From Streptomyces lushanensis (lineage in GTDB: Bacteria; Actinomycetota; Actinomycetes; Streptomycetales; Streptomycetaceae), in NCBI RefSeq assembly GCF_001700515.1, contig NZ_MAUD01000371.1, positions 1-34,661 on the forward strand: a stretch of DNA of 34,661 bases, written 5' to 3'. The notes beneath the pieces were generated by a model. It saw nothing but the letters and a program-made list of their open reading frames with translations, had not been told where the DNA came from and did no database searches. The first letter of the stretch is position 1. Each line of letters opens with the position of its first letter. The position numbers were made by a program, and so were the translations under genes. Positions 15,459-23,347 of this stretch are shown here, piece after piece.

Positions 15459-16997
15459 TCACAGCGAGAACACCATCGACTTGAGCGAGACCGGTACGGT
15501 CCCGGACTTGGGCAGCACCGCGCCGATGTCCACGAAGTCGAACTCGCCGACGGCGATGCCGTCGACGGAGATCACCGGCACCGTGACGCCCTGGTCGAGC
15601 AGGATGCCGCCGACCGTCCTGGCGATGTCGCCCTCGAAGAGCAGACACAGCGGTCCGCCCGCCGCGATCCTCTCCCTCAGACCGCGCCGGATGCCCTCGA
15701 CGAAGGCGTCGAGACGGGGAAAGCTCGGCAGTCCGCTCCACCGGAATCCCAGGACCAGCGCGTCGGCCGGGTCGGCGTCAAGACGAGCGAGGTGTCTCCC
15801 GATCGCTTCCGCGACCGAGGAGGGATCGACCGTCTCGGCCAGCTCCACCTCGGGTCGGACCACCCGCAGATTGTGCAGCGGAAGCAGGTCCGGGTCACTG
15901 ATGTGGATGGTGTTCCCGCTCACCCGCACGGTGTACTGGGACGCCCCGAGCACCGTCGCCCTGATCGTCCCGCCGCCGTCCTCCACCGGGCCCGGCAGCC
16001 TGTCCGACCTCTCGGCCAGCGCCTGGCCGAACAGCGGTCCCAGATCGCCGAATTCCCGGGACTCGCGGCCGTGGACGTACTCGGCGACTCCGCCGGAGAA
16101 CACCACGGCATCGTAGGGACCGTGCTCGGTCAGCGGTTCGGTGAGCCGGAGCCACTCCAGACCGTCGAGCGGAGCGGGCGCTCCGTTGACCGTGGCGACG
16201 ACGACGTCGGCCATCAGCGCCGCGAGTTCGGCCAGTTCGGCCGTGTGGACCAGGTCGCCCACCGACCGGTCCAGGCCCAGTGAGAGCGCCAGCCGCCGGC
16301 CCGCGGGCTCCAGCCGGACGATCCGTCCCGAGGCGTCGACCACGATCAGCCGCGCGCCGAGATGCAGCGCGCCGGTCGAGCGGATGGTGCCCGCCTCGGA
16401 CACCGACAGCTTGGTGGTGCCTCCGCCGATGTCGATGTTGAGCACCCGCGCGTGGCCGCGCTCGCTCCTGGCCACCGCGCCCGACCCATGGGCGGCGAGC
16501 GTGGCCTCCATGTCGTGGCCGGCCGTGGCGCAGATGAAACGCCCCGTCCGGGCGGCGAACAGGTCGGCGATGGCGCGTGCGTTGCGGCGGCGGGTGGCCT
16601 CACCCGTGAGGATCACCGCCCCCGTGTCGACCTCGTCGGCCCGGATGCCCGCGTCCTGGAACGCCTGGTCGACCAGGGCGGTCAGGCGCACCTCGTCGAT
16701 GCGCAGCCCTTCGGCGTAGGGCGTCAGCGCGACGGCCGACTCGTGGACGATCTGCTTGTCCACGACGGCGAAGGCGCTGGACAGCTCACGTCCCAGCCGG
16801 CGCAGGGTCAGCCGGGAGAAGAGCAACTGGCTGGTGGCGGAGCCGATGTCGATGCCGACACTGGTCAGGACGATCTGATCGCGCTCCCACAGCGGATGGT
16901 CCGGATCATCGGTCCCGATGGTCACACCGTGGTCGTGGTCGTCATGGGTGCCGGTGTGACCGTGGTGGTGTGTCCCGGTCAGGGCAGTGTTCGGCAT
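15459..16997 (-). CDS. EutA-family reactivating factor homologue without ethanolamine ammonia-lyase
   Basis: 512 residues, an ASKHA-type ATPase. Match to EutA runs the whole length: SVGIDIGSATSQLLFSRL near the N-terminus, VDTGAVILTGEATRRRNARA, a central VLNIDIGGGTTKLSV phosphate loop, FSGGVAEYV, GTIRATVLGASQYTVRVSG, and the end DIGAVLPKSGTVPVSLKSM. EutA uses ATP to eject damaged B12 from ethanolamine ammonia-lyase (EutBC). No eutB, eutC or other B12 enzyme lies in the window. The N-terminus carries a His/Asp-rich stretch (HHHGHTGTHDDHDHG) that may bind metal. The ribosome binding site GAGGAGGGG lies inside the aldolase stop region, so translation is coupled. In this setting it may reactivate another enzyme, perhaps a metal-dependent oxygenase of the cluster; that is inference. 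Confidence 0.9.
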   Translation of the reverse strand: MPNTALTGTHHHGHTGTHDDHDHGVTIGTDDPDHPLWERDQIVLTSVGIDIGSATSQLLFSRLTLRRLGRELSSAFAVVDKQIVHESAVALTPYAEGLRIDEVRLTALVDQAFQDAGIRADEVDTGAVILTGEATRRRNARAIADLFAARTGRFICATAGHDMEATLAAHGSGAVARSERGHARVLNIDIGGGTTKLSVSEAGTIRSTGALHLGARLIVVDASGRIVRLEPAGRRLALSLGLDRSVGDLVHTAELAELAALMADVVVATVNGAPAPLDGLEWLRLTEPLTEHGPYDAVVFSGGVAEYVHGRESREFGDLGPLFGQALAERSDRLPGPVEDGGGTIRATVLGASQYTVRVSGNTIHISDPDLLPLHNLRVVRPEVELAETVDPSSVAEAIGRHLARLDADPADALVLGFRWSGLPSFPRLDAFVEGIRRGLRERIAAGGPLCLLFEGDIARTVGGILLDQGVTVPVISVDGIAVGEFDFVDIGAVLPKSGTVPVSLKSMVFSL

Positions 16998-17001
16998 GCC
17001 G

Positions 17002-17733
17002 TCACCCCTCCTCGTTCGTGAGCCGCCGGTAGAAGCGCCACGCCGAGTCGATCAGCTCCGGCCGGGTCCGGCCCGTACCGACGATCTCCTCGTACTCGGC
17101 CTTCGCGATCTGCCGCGGCTCCCCGAGCAGCCGCGCCCTGTAGTTGAGTTCGGCCAGCTCGTTCAGCTTGATGACGTTCAGCGCCGCCTCCTCCGGACTC
17201 GCGCCCGCGGTCGTCACACCGTGGCCGCGCAGCAGACAGGCCCCGCCCGTACCGAGGACGGCCGCCATCTCGTCCCCCAGCCGCGGGGTCGTGATCAGCA
17301 CACCGCGCTGATACGTGGGCACGCCCCGGGCCAGCAGCCGTAGGGCGTACGGGTCGTAGGCGCCGATCAGCGGCAGCAGCGGCACATCGCAGATACCGAA
17401 GAGCACCGGCGTCAGGGGGTGGACATGCACCACACTGGTGACATCGGGGCGTGCCCGGTACACCGCGAGATGGATCGCGAGTTCCCGGGGCGGCTCCAGT
17501 CCCGGCGCCGTGGAGCGCGGTGTGCCGTCCGGATCGACCACCACCACGTCACCGGCGCCCGCGAACCGTAGACCGGACTCCGAGGGTCCGCGGGCCTTGA
17601 TCGCGACGGCCCCGTCGTCGAGCAGCATGCTGATGTGGCCGGCCGGTTCGCGGGTGAGACCCAGCCGGCCGAGGACCCGGCAGGCCGCCGCGATGCGCTC
17701 GGCCGCCGCCGCGAGCCCGGACGGGGACGTCAT
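17002..17733 (-). CDS. Class II aldolase/adducin family protein
   Basis: 243 residues from ATG 17733 (GTG 17736 possible). The family fold is shown by GLTREPAGHISM, the Zn-binding HVHPLTP and the later LLRGHGVTTAGASPEEA, which together supply the three histidines. Members cleave or form C-C bonds of phosphorylated sugars or hydroxy-oxo acids, or decarboxylate; fuculose-phosphate aldolase is the classic case. The start overlaps the Rieske stop by one base (TGATG), so the two are translationally coupled. It lies between the Rieske oxygenase and the EutA homologue. The most likely role is cleavage of a hydroxylated intermediate to pyruvate- or aldehyde-type products; substrate not determinable. 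Confidence 0.88.
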   Translation of the reverse strand: MTSPSGLAAAAERIAAACRVLGRLGLTREPAGHISMLLDDGAVAIKARGPSESGLRFAGAGDVVVVDPDGTPRSTAPGLEPPRELAIHLAVYRARPDVTSVVHVHPLTPVLFGICDVPLLPLIGAYDPYALRLLARGVPTYQRGVLITTPRLGDEMAAVLGTGGACLLRGHGVTTAGASPEEAALNVIKLNELAELNYRARLLGEPRQIAKAEYEEIVGTGRTRPELIDSAWRFYRRLTNEEG

Positions 17734-18890
17734 CACACCCGGCCCTCGGCCACGGCCACCCGGGCCTGGCCGCGGGACACGTCGAAGGTGACCACGGCCT
17801 GGGCGGGATCGCGGATCAGCGCCATTGGGTCCTCCCCGGACCGTACCCGCTCGATCTGCTGCCGCAGCAGCCTGCGGTACATGGCGATGCCCTTGTCCTC
17901 CGCGCCGAGCATCTCCTTGGTGCGGTCGTAGACGGCTCCCTGTGTCTCCCAGGCCATCCGGTCCTGGCTGGTGAAGGTGTCCATCGCGTGGTCGCCGTCG
18001 GCCGTCATCTCCGACGGGACGCGCACAACAGTGGGTTCCTCGTCGTGCGTCTTCTCCTCGCCCGGCTTGTCCGGCAGCAGACCGGCCCGGATGAGCATGG
18101 TGTGTTCGTCGTCCACCGGCACCCGCCAGTGCATCGCCTGCAACGGGCCCTCGGGCAGCCGCAGGATGTTCGGGAACACCAGCGGGTGTCCCGTCTCCTC
18201 CTCCAGCTCACCGGTGTTGTCGCGGTAGACACGGCGCTTGATGATGCCCCACTCGAACTGCTCGAAGGAGTACTTCTCGATGGGCCGGTAGTAGTAGCTC
18301 CCGCGGTCGATGCCCTTCATCCGCATGGTGTGTCCGTGCAGCCAGAAGGTGTGCACGGTGTCGACGGCGTTCTCCATCGGCTGGAGCCAGTTGCACCGGA
18401 GGTCCTCCTCGACGAAGAGGGTGAGGTGGCCGTCGCGCCGGTCGAGCACGTCCCAGCGGGGCAGTACGGGCGGCTCGCCGGGGCCCAGATAGGCGAAGAC
18501 GATGCCGCGGTAGGCCTGTACCGGGTAGGCGGCGATCCGGGCGCGTTCGCGGGCCCGCCGGTTCTCCTGCTCGAAGGGCTGCTCAAGGCACTGGCCGGTA
18601 CGGTCGTACTTCCAGCCGTGGTACGGGCAGCGGATCTCGCAGCCCTCGACAAAGCCGTAGTAGAGGGACACCCGGCGGTGCGCGCACGACTCCGCGACCA
18701 GGGCGTAGGTGTTCTCGTCGGTCAGATAGAGCACCAGGTCCTCGCCCAGCACCCGGATCCGCTTGGTCCGCCTGTCCGGCGAGAGGTCCGCCGTGACGGC
18801 GACCGGCTGCCAGTACCGCCGCAGCAGGTCGCCCGCCGGGGTGCCCGGACCGACGCGCGTGAGGAATTCGTTCTCGGCTTCACTGATCAT
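17733..18890 (-). CDS. Rieske non-heme iron oxygenase, alpha subunit (phthalate/vanillate oxygenase-like)
   Basis: About 385 residues. Rieske [2Fe-2S] ligands: C69 and H71 (SCAHRR), C88 and H91 (RCPYHGW). The mononuclear iron site is ENAVDTVHTFWLH, with D177, H180 and H185 in the D-x2-H-x4-H pattern; a later SQDRMAWETQG matches the C-terminal helix of the phthalate dioxygenase branch. Such enzymes use electrons from a reductase to hydroxylate aromatic acids or O-demethylate methoxy-aromatics. The partner reductase is probably the one at 24621-25604. No beta subunit gene is present, which fits the alpha-only branch. ATG 18890 has GAGGAG 7-8 bases upstream; ATG 18896 is too close. It overlaps the small upstream gene by 11 bases. 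Confidence 0.94.
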   Translation of the reverse strand: MISEAENEFLTRVGPGTPAGDLLRRYWQPVAVTADLSPDRRTKRIRVLGEDLVLYLTDENTYALVAESCAHRRVSLYYGFVEGCEIRCPYHGWKYDRTGQCLEQPFEQENRRARERARIAAYPVQAYRGIVFAYLGPGEPPVLPRWDVLDRRDGHLTLFVEEDLRCNWLQPMENAVDTVHTFWLHGHTMRMKGIDRGSYYYRPIEKYSFEQFEWGIIKRRVYRDNTGELEEETGHPLVFPNILRLPEGPLQAMHWRVPVDDEHTMLIRAGLLPDKPGEEKTHDEEPTVVRVPSEMTADGDHAMDTFTSQDRMAWETQGAVYDRTKEMLGAEDKGIAMYRRLLRQQIERVRSGEDPMALIRDPAQAVVTFDVSRGQARVAVAEGRV

Positions 18891-19218
18891 GGTCATGCTC
18901 CTCTTGATTCCGCAGTGCCTGCCGCAGCATGGCGGCGACCCGCCGCCGGAGGTCGTCGCGCTCCCCGGAGCCCGGCGATGCCCAGGTGTCGACGAGCCGG
19001 CGCAGATACGGCGTGGCGTCCGCGCCCGGGAGGGTCTCGATGAGCGGCTCGATGTCGCGTCCGAGTTCCTCCAGGTACTCCCAGGCCCTGTCCTCCGCGG
19101 GGGACCAGCCGAGCCGTGCCTGGAGCGCGTTGAGATAGCTCCAGAAGTCGACCGACAGCGTCGGTGTGTCCGCCGCGGGGGAGAAGTCCTCGTCGAAACT
19201 CCGTTCAAGGCTGATCAT
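18880..19218 (-). CDS. Small acidic protein of unknown function, co-translated with the Rieske oxygenase
   Basis: 112 residues, not recognised. It is Glu/Asp-rich, predicted mostly helical (WSPAEDRAWEYLEELGRDI; RDDLRRRVAAMLRQAL), has no signal peptide or membrane segment and ends in an acidic/His tail (EEHDHDQ). It lies 2 bases after the bicupin 3 stop and overlaps the Rieske start by 11 bases, and its codon use resembles its neighbours. This makes it a real gene and a candidate small subunit, chaperone or assembly factor for the bicupin or the Rieske oxygenase. ATG 19218 gives the whole conserved-looking helical part; the frame is open further upstream only as shadow of bicupin 3. Confidence 0.7.
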   Translation of the reverse strand: MISLERSFDEDFSPAADTPTLSVDFWSYLNALQARLGWSPAEDRAWEYLEELGRDIEPLIETLPGADATPYLRRLVDTWASPGSGERDDLRRRVAAMLRQALRNQEEHDHDQ

Positions 19219-19220
19219 CG

Positions 19221-20330
19221 TCAGCCGCTCTGCCCGGCGGCCCGGTCGTCGCGCCGCGCGGCCCGTTCGTAGACCTCGTCCATACGGCTCCGCGCACCGT
19301 GCCCGGCGAGCTCGGCCTCGAATGTCGCGCGTACCGAGGGGTCCTCGTCCTGGTACTCGATCTGGTCGCCGCCCTCGGTGGTGGGACGGTCGATGAGGAA
19401 CTGCTTGAACAGCGGGTACTTCTTGCTGCCCCAGCGCAGTGCGAGATAACGGGCGGGCGTGGTACCGGTGTTGAAGTGCTGGTGGAACCACCGCTCCGGC
19501 GGCACCACGATCGAGCCCTGCCGCCAGTCGACCTTCCGCACCGGCTCGCCCTCACGCCACAGCAGCGAGAAACCCGTGCCACCGAGGATGATCACATGGG
19601 CGCCGGCGTTGTGCCGGTGGGCCTTCTTGTACGTACCCACCGGGAACTCGGAGACATGGCCGCACAGACTGTTGTCGGCGATCTCCAGCATGACATTGCT
19701 GCCGCCCGCGCCGCGAGCGGCCCAGGACTTCAGCTCGATACCGGCCGCGTCGGGGATGAACCTGCTCTCCCACACCCGGGACCGGTAGGCCGTGCCCGCC
19801 CCGCTGAAGTCGTCCTTGTCCGACCCGAACCGGTCGGTGAAGTCGAAGTCGCAGTCGTAGACGAACGAGCGGTTGTGGAACATCCGCATCACCAGCGGGG
19901 CGCTGGTCACGGTGTAGAAACGGGCCGGCTGCGATCCACTGCCGTTGAAGTGCTGTGCGTAGGCGTTGAGCGGCACCGAGAACACACTGCCCGCGTTCCA
20001 CTCGAACGTCGTCCGCGTCCCGGCGGAGTTCCACACCGTGGTCGAACCCCGGCCGGAGACGACATAGGTGATCTCCTCGTAGAGATGACGCTCGGGTTCC
20101 ATCTGACCGCCCGGAGCGATCTCGATGATGTGGGCGTCGTTGACGTCCTCGGTCCCCTCCAGCCGGGCGACCGCCGCCCGGCAGCCGCGCCGTTCCCAGG
20201 TGCCCAGCTCGACGGTGCGCAGGTCCTCGATGAACAGCCCCTCCACGACAGTGAGTCCCTCGTCGGTCAGCCACTGCTCGTAGGCCGTCGGGCGCTTGAT
20301 CGTGGGCAACTCGGTTTCGGCCACGCTCAT
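19221..20330 (-). CDS. Bicupin protein 3 (putative metal-dependent dioxygenase or isomerase)
   Basis: 369 residues, closest to bicupin 2. Barrel 1: RHLYEEITYVVSGRG, where the second histidine of the HxH motif is Tyr, so its metal site is probably lost or altered. Barrel 2: KKAHRHNAGAHVIILGG and FHQHFNTGTTPARYLALRWG keep the full HRH-x4-H...H set and probably form the active site. The C-terminal part has GGDQIEYQDEDPSVRA as in bicupin 2. ATG 20330 follows AAGGAGACATCAG. It lies 18 bases after the binding protein 2 stop, repeating the binding-protein-then-bicupin order seen at 8678-10952. Reaction unknown. Confidence 0.83.
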   Translation of the reverse strand: MSVAETELPTIKRPTAYEQWLTDEGLTVVEGLFIEDLRTVELGTWERRGCRAAVARLEGTEDVNDAHIIEIAPGGQMEPERHLYEEITYVVSGRGSTTVWNSAGTRTTFEWNAGSVFSVPLNAYAQHFNGSGSQPARFYTVTSAPLVMRMFHNRSFVYDCDFDFTDRFGSDKDDFSGAGTAYRSRVWESRFIPDAAGIELKSWAARGAGGSNVMLEIADNSLCGHVSEFPVGTYKKAHRHNAGAHVIILGGTGFSLLWREGEPVRKVDWRQGSIVVPPERWFHQHFNTGTTPARYLALRWGSKKYPLFKQFLIDRPTTEGGDQIEYQDEDPSVRATFEAELAGHGARSRMDEVYERAARRDDRAAGQSG

Positions 20331-20348
20331 CTGATGTCTCCTTGTGCG

Positions 20349-21500
20349 CTAGTTCGAACCGATGAGGCTTTTGATCAGTTCCGTCGCGTCCTTGACGCCC
20401 TTGGTGAGGAACTCCCAGGAGTTGGTGTTGAAGTAGTCCACGCCGTCCTGCGGTACCTGCCAGGAGGGCAGACCGGCCGGCGGCTTGACGTCGGCGCGGG
20501 CGCTGATGCTTCCGTACGCGTCGTTCCACGCCTTGTTGCCGTCCGGGCAGGCCAGCCACTGTGCCAGCACCTTGGCGGCCTCGGGGTGCGGCGGCTTGTC
20601 GGAGACGGCCAGGAAGCCGAAACCACTGGTGGTCTGGAGCAGGTCCGGCATGACGACCTTGACGGGCAGCCCGTCGTCGGAGGCCGTGTCGACGTCGAGC
20701 TGGCCCAGCCCCAGCGCGATCGGGTACTTGCCCTTGGCCAGATCGTCGGTTCCCTGCCGGGAGTCGCTGAGGAGGATCGGCTTCTGGTCCTTGTAGAGCT
20801 GCTTGACGAACGCGTCGCCGTAGCCGTCGGCCGCCTGGAACATCCCCACGTTGTAGATCGCGCCGCCGGGGCTGCGCGGGTCGATGGTGGCGATCTTGCC
20901 CTTCCACTTCGGGTCGAGCAGGTCCTTCCAGGAGGTGATCTCGTCGGGCTTCACCTGGTCGGTGTTGATGACGATGGGGACACTGACGTACCGGCTGATG
21001 CTGAGGATCTTCTTGTCCGCGTCGACGAACGGGACGGTCCCGCCCCGCCAGTTCTTCGCGTCCAGCTCCGAGGCGGGCAGGACGCCGGTCAGCGGAGCGA
21101 TCCAGTTCTGCGCGTGGTAGGTGTTGGCCATGGTGTCGGCGCCGCCGAGGAACACGTCCTGGGAGTAGATCCCGGCCTGCCGCTCGGACTGGAGCCGGGC
21201 CGCGTTGTCCTTGCCGCTGGTGCCGATGTAGTCGAGGCTGATGCCGTAGGTCTGCTCGAACGCCTTGGGCAGCTGCTGCCGTACGGTGTCGGTGGGCGGG
21301 CCCGACATCACGACCGTGCCCTCCTTCTTCGCCTTGGTGACGAGCGCGCCCGAGGGATCCGGGCAGGCACTGCTGACATCGGCGGGGGCGCTGCCCGCCG
21401 TCGTGGAGGTCGAGCCGTCGCCGCAGGCTGTCGCGACGAGGGCCACCGCGGCGCCCGCGCATATCAGCTTCCAGTTGTGGTGAGCGATGAATCTTTTGAT
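20349..21500 (-). CDS. ABC transporter substrate-binding lipoprotein 2 (probable ATC start)
   Basis: About 383 residues. The body is that of a family 1 binding protein: AKKEGTVVMSGPP, LPKAFEQTYGISLDYIG, LLDPKWKGKIATIDPRS and PPHPEAAKVLAQWLACPDGN, clearly paralogous to binding protein 1. The signal peptide reads KRFIAHHNWK (charged) then LICAGAAVALVATAC (hydrophobic core plus lipobox), yet no ATG, GTG or TTG precedes it in frame before a non-coding-like stretch. ATC at 21500, four bases after AGGTG, is the best-placed initiator. GTG 21446 would leave only a nine-residue stub before the cysteine. The gene overlaps the permease end by about 37 bases and has the permease and ATPase upstream. Function certain as to class, start uncertain. 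Confidence 0.88.
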   Translation of the reverse strand: MKRFIAHHNWKLICAGAAVALVATACGDGSTSTTAGSAPADVSSACPDPSGALVTKAKKEGTVVMSGPPTDTVRQQLPKAFEQTYGISLDYIGTSGKDNAARLQSERQAGIYSQDVFLGGADTMANTYHAQNWIAPLTGVLPASELDAKNWRGGTVPFVDADKKILSISRYVSVPIVINTDQVKPDEITSWKDLLDPKWKGKIATIDPRSPGGAIYNVGMFQAADGYGDAFVKQLYKDQKPILLSDSRQGTDDLAKGKYPIALGLGQLDVDTASDDGLPVKVVMPDLLQTTSGFGFLAVSDKPPHPEAAKVLAQWLACPDGNKAWNDAYGSISARADVKPPAGLPSWQVPQDGVDYFNTNSWEFLTKGVKDATELIKSLIGSN

Positions 21501-23347
21501 GACGCACCTGCTTTCGTTGCGGAGAGGGATGACGGCGGGGTACCGCCGGTCACCCGGAGACGGCGTCCCGACCGCGGCTTGCGCAGCCGGCCGCCGCTGA
21601 GCACCCGGGACAGCAGCGCCACCCCGACGGTGAGCGCGCTGATGAGGACGCCCAGCACGGAGGCCTGTTCGAGCACGCCACTCGTGCTGTATTCGAGGAG
21701 GAGGATCGACAGCGGCCGGGAGTCGTTGCTGCTGAGCAGGACGACGGTGCTGACGTCACTCACGGCGGAGTGGAAGGTGAGAACTCCGGCCGCGGCCACG
21801 GACGGGCCGAGGAGAGGGAAGAGGATATAGGTGTAGGCGCGCACCGGAGTGGCACCGCAGATACGCGCCGCCCGGTCCAGATCGGGGCTCACCTGGAGGA
21901 TGGCGGCCTTCAACTGCTGCGTACCGGTGGCCATATGGCTGATCACCAGCGCGATGATCAGGCCGAAGAGATTGCCGTACAGCACCGTGCGCAGCGGGGT
22001 GCCGAGATAGACCCACAGCAGTCCGAGCCCCAGCAGCATGCCCGGTACGGCGGCCGGCAGCCAGGCCATCACATCGATACCGCCCCGGGTGGGCAGTTCG
22101 CTGCGGACGATGACGAAGGCGATCACGAAGTAGACGAGCACCCCGACCAGGGTGGCGATCAGACCGATGATCAGTGTGTTGCGTACCGAGGAGTCGAACA
22201 GGTTGTCGTTGAAGAGCGCCGACCAGTGCTCCGTGGTGAAGGGATTGGTCAGCTGGAAGAACCCGAACCGCCGCATGAACGATCCCAGGACGATCGCGCC
22301 CATGGGAAGCACCACGGTGACGAACGCGTAGAGCGACAGCACCCCGGCGACCACCCAGCGGCGTACCCGGCCCAGCCGGATCGGCTCGTCGTTGTACGTG
22401 TGCGCGCCGATGGTGACATAACTGCGGCTCCGTACGGCGAACCGCTGCATGATCGCCAGCATGATCAGGATCGGGATGAACACCGAGCCCAGCGCGGTCG
22501 CGGTGCCGAACTGCGGAGGCGACGACTGGAGCCAGTTGTAGATCTGGGTGGAGTAGACGTTCAGCCCGATCGGTGTGCCGAGCAGCAGCTCGATCTCGAA
22601 GGTCTTCAGCGAGTAGACGAAGCTGAGCAGGGTGGCGGCGATGATGGCCGGACGCATCATCGGCACGGTGACACTCACCAGTGTGCGCAGCCGGCTGGCG
22701 CCGCAGGTCTGCGCGGCCTCCTCCATGGACCTGCTCATCCTGCGGAACGCGGGCACCAGCAGAATCACCATGATGGGGACGGTGGTGGCGGTCAGATGGG
22801 TCCAGATGATGCCCCAGTAGCTGTAGATGTTCAGCGGGCCCTGGGTGATGTCACCCAGCCCCGGAACCATCCTGATCACCTGGTTGACCACGCCGTTGGC
22901 CGGGTCGAGCAACAGGATCCAGCCCAGGGTCATCGACAGCGAGGGGATGAAGAACGAGAACCACAGGAACACCTCGATGACCTTGCCCCCGGGCATGTCC
23001 GTGCGCGCGATCAGCCAGGAGACGACGGTGGCGATCACCATGCCGAGCAGCACTCTCGGTACACCCAGGCGCAGTGTGTTCCAGGCGGACTCCCACATCG
23101 CGCCGTTGGCGAAGGCCTGCCGCCAGTTGTCCAGGCCGTAGGTGGCCGGATCACCGGGATCGGCGACATTGAGGCTGTTCAGCAGCAGCAGTGTGATGGG
23201 GACGACGGTGACGGCGGCCACCAGCAGCAGGACGACGGTGCCGGTCACCCGGGAGCCGCTGGAGCGGCGCGCCCTGATCAGCTTTCTCACCGGTCCGGGC
23301 AGGGGCTCGACGGCGTCCGGGGCCACCGGCGGCAGGATGCCGGTCAC
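21464..23347 (-). CDS. ABC transporter permease, two fused membrane domains
   Basis: About 627 residues with roughly twelve hydrophobic segments. Two EAA-type loops that dock with the ATPase are visible: MEEAAQTCGASRLRTLVSVT in the first half and LDRAARICGATPVRAYTYIL in the second, so both permease domains are on one chain, as in Fe3+ (FbpB-type) and related importers. Start GTG 23347 overlaps the ATPase stop (GTGA), indicating coupling; GTG 23356 is also possible. It would carry the cargo delivered by binding protein 2 and probably binding protein 1 across the cytoplasmic membrane. Substrate cannot be read from the sequence. Confidence 0.93.
   Translation of the reverse strand: MTGILPPVAPDAVEPLPGPVRKLIRARRSSGSRVTGTVVLLLVAAVTVVPITLLLLNSLNVADPGDPATYGLDNWRQAFANGAMWESAWNTLRLGVPRVLLGMVIATVVSWLIARTDMPGGKVIEVFLWFSFFIPSLSMTLGWILLLDPANGVVNQVIRMVPGLGDITQGPLNIYSYWGIIWTHLTATTVPIMVILLVPAFRRMSRSMEEAAQTCGASRLRTLVSVTVPMMRPAIIAATLLSFVYSLKTFEIELLLGTPIGLNVYSTQIYNWLQSSPPQFGTATALGSVFIPILIMLAIMQRFAVRSRSYVTIGAHTYNDEPIRLGRVRRWVVAGVLSLYAFVTVVLPMGAIVLGSFMRRFGFFQLTNPFTTEHWSALFNDNLFDSSVRNTLIIGLIATLVGVLVYFVIAFVIVRSELPTRGGIDVMAWLPAAVPGMLLGLGLLWVYLGTPLRTVLYGNLFGLIIALVISHMATGTQQLKAAILQVSPDLDRAARICGATPVRAYTYILFPLLGPSVAAAGVLTFHSAVSDVSTVVLLSSNDSRPLSILLLEYSTSGVLEQASVLGVLISALTVGVALLSRVLSGGRLRKPRSGRRLRVTGGTPPSSLSATKAGASSKDSSLTTTGS

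Noticed and set aside
19299..21830. Very long open frame on the + strand (over 800 codons) opposite bicupin 3 and binding protein 2
   Set aside because: It lies antisense to two genes with clear family motifs, shows no domain or ribosome binding site, and is the usual codon-bias shadow in high-GC DNA.
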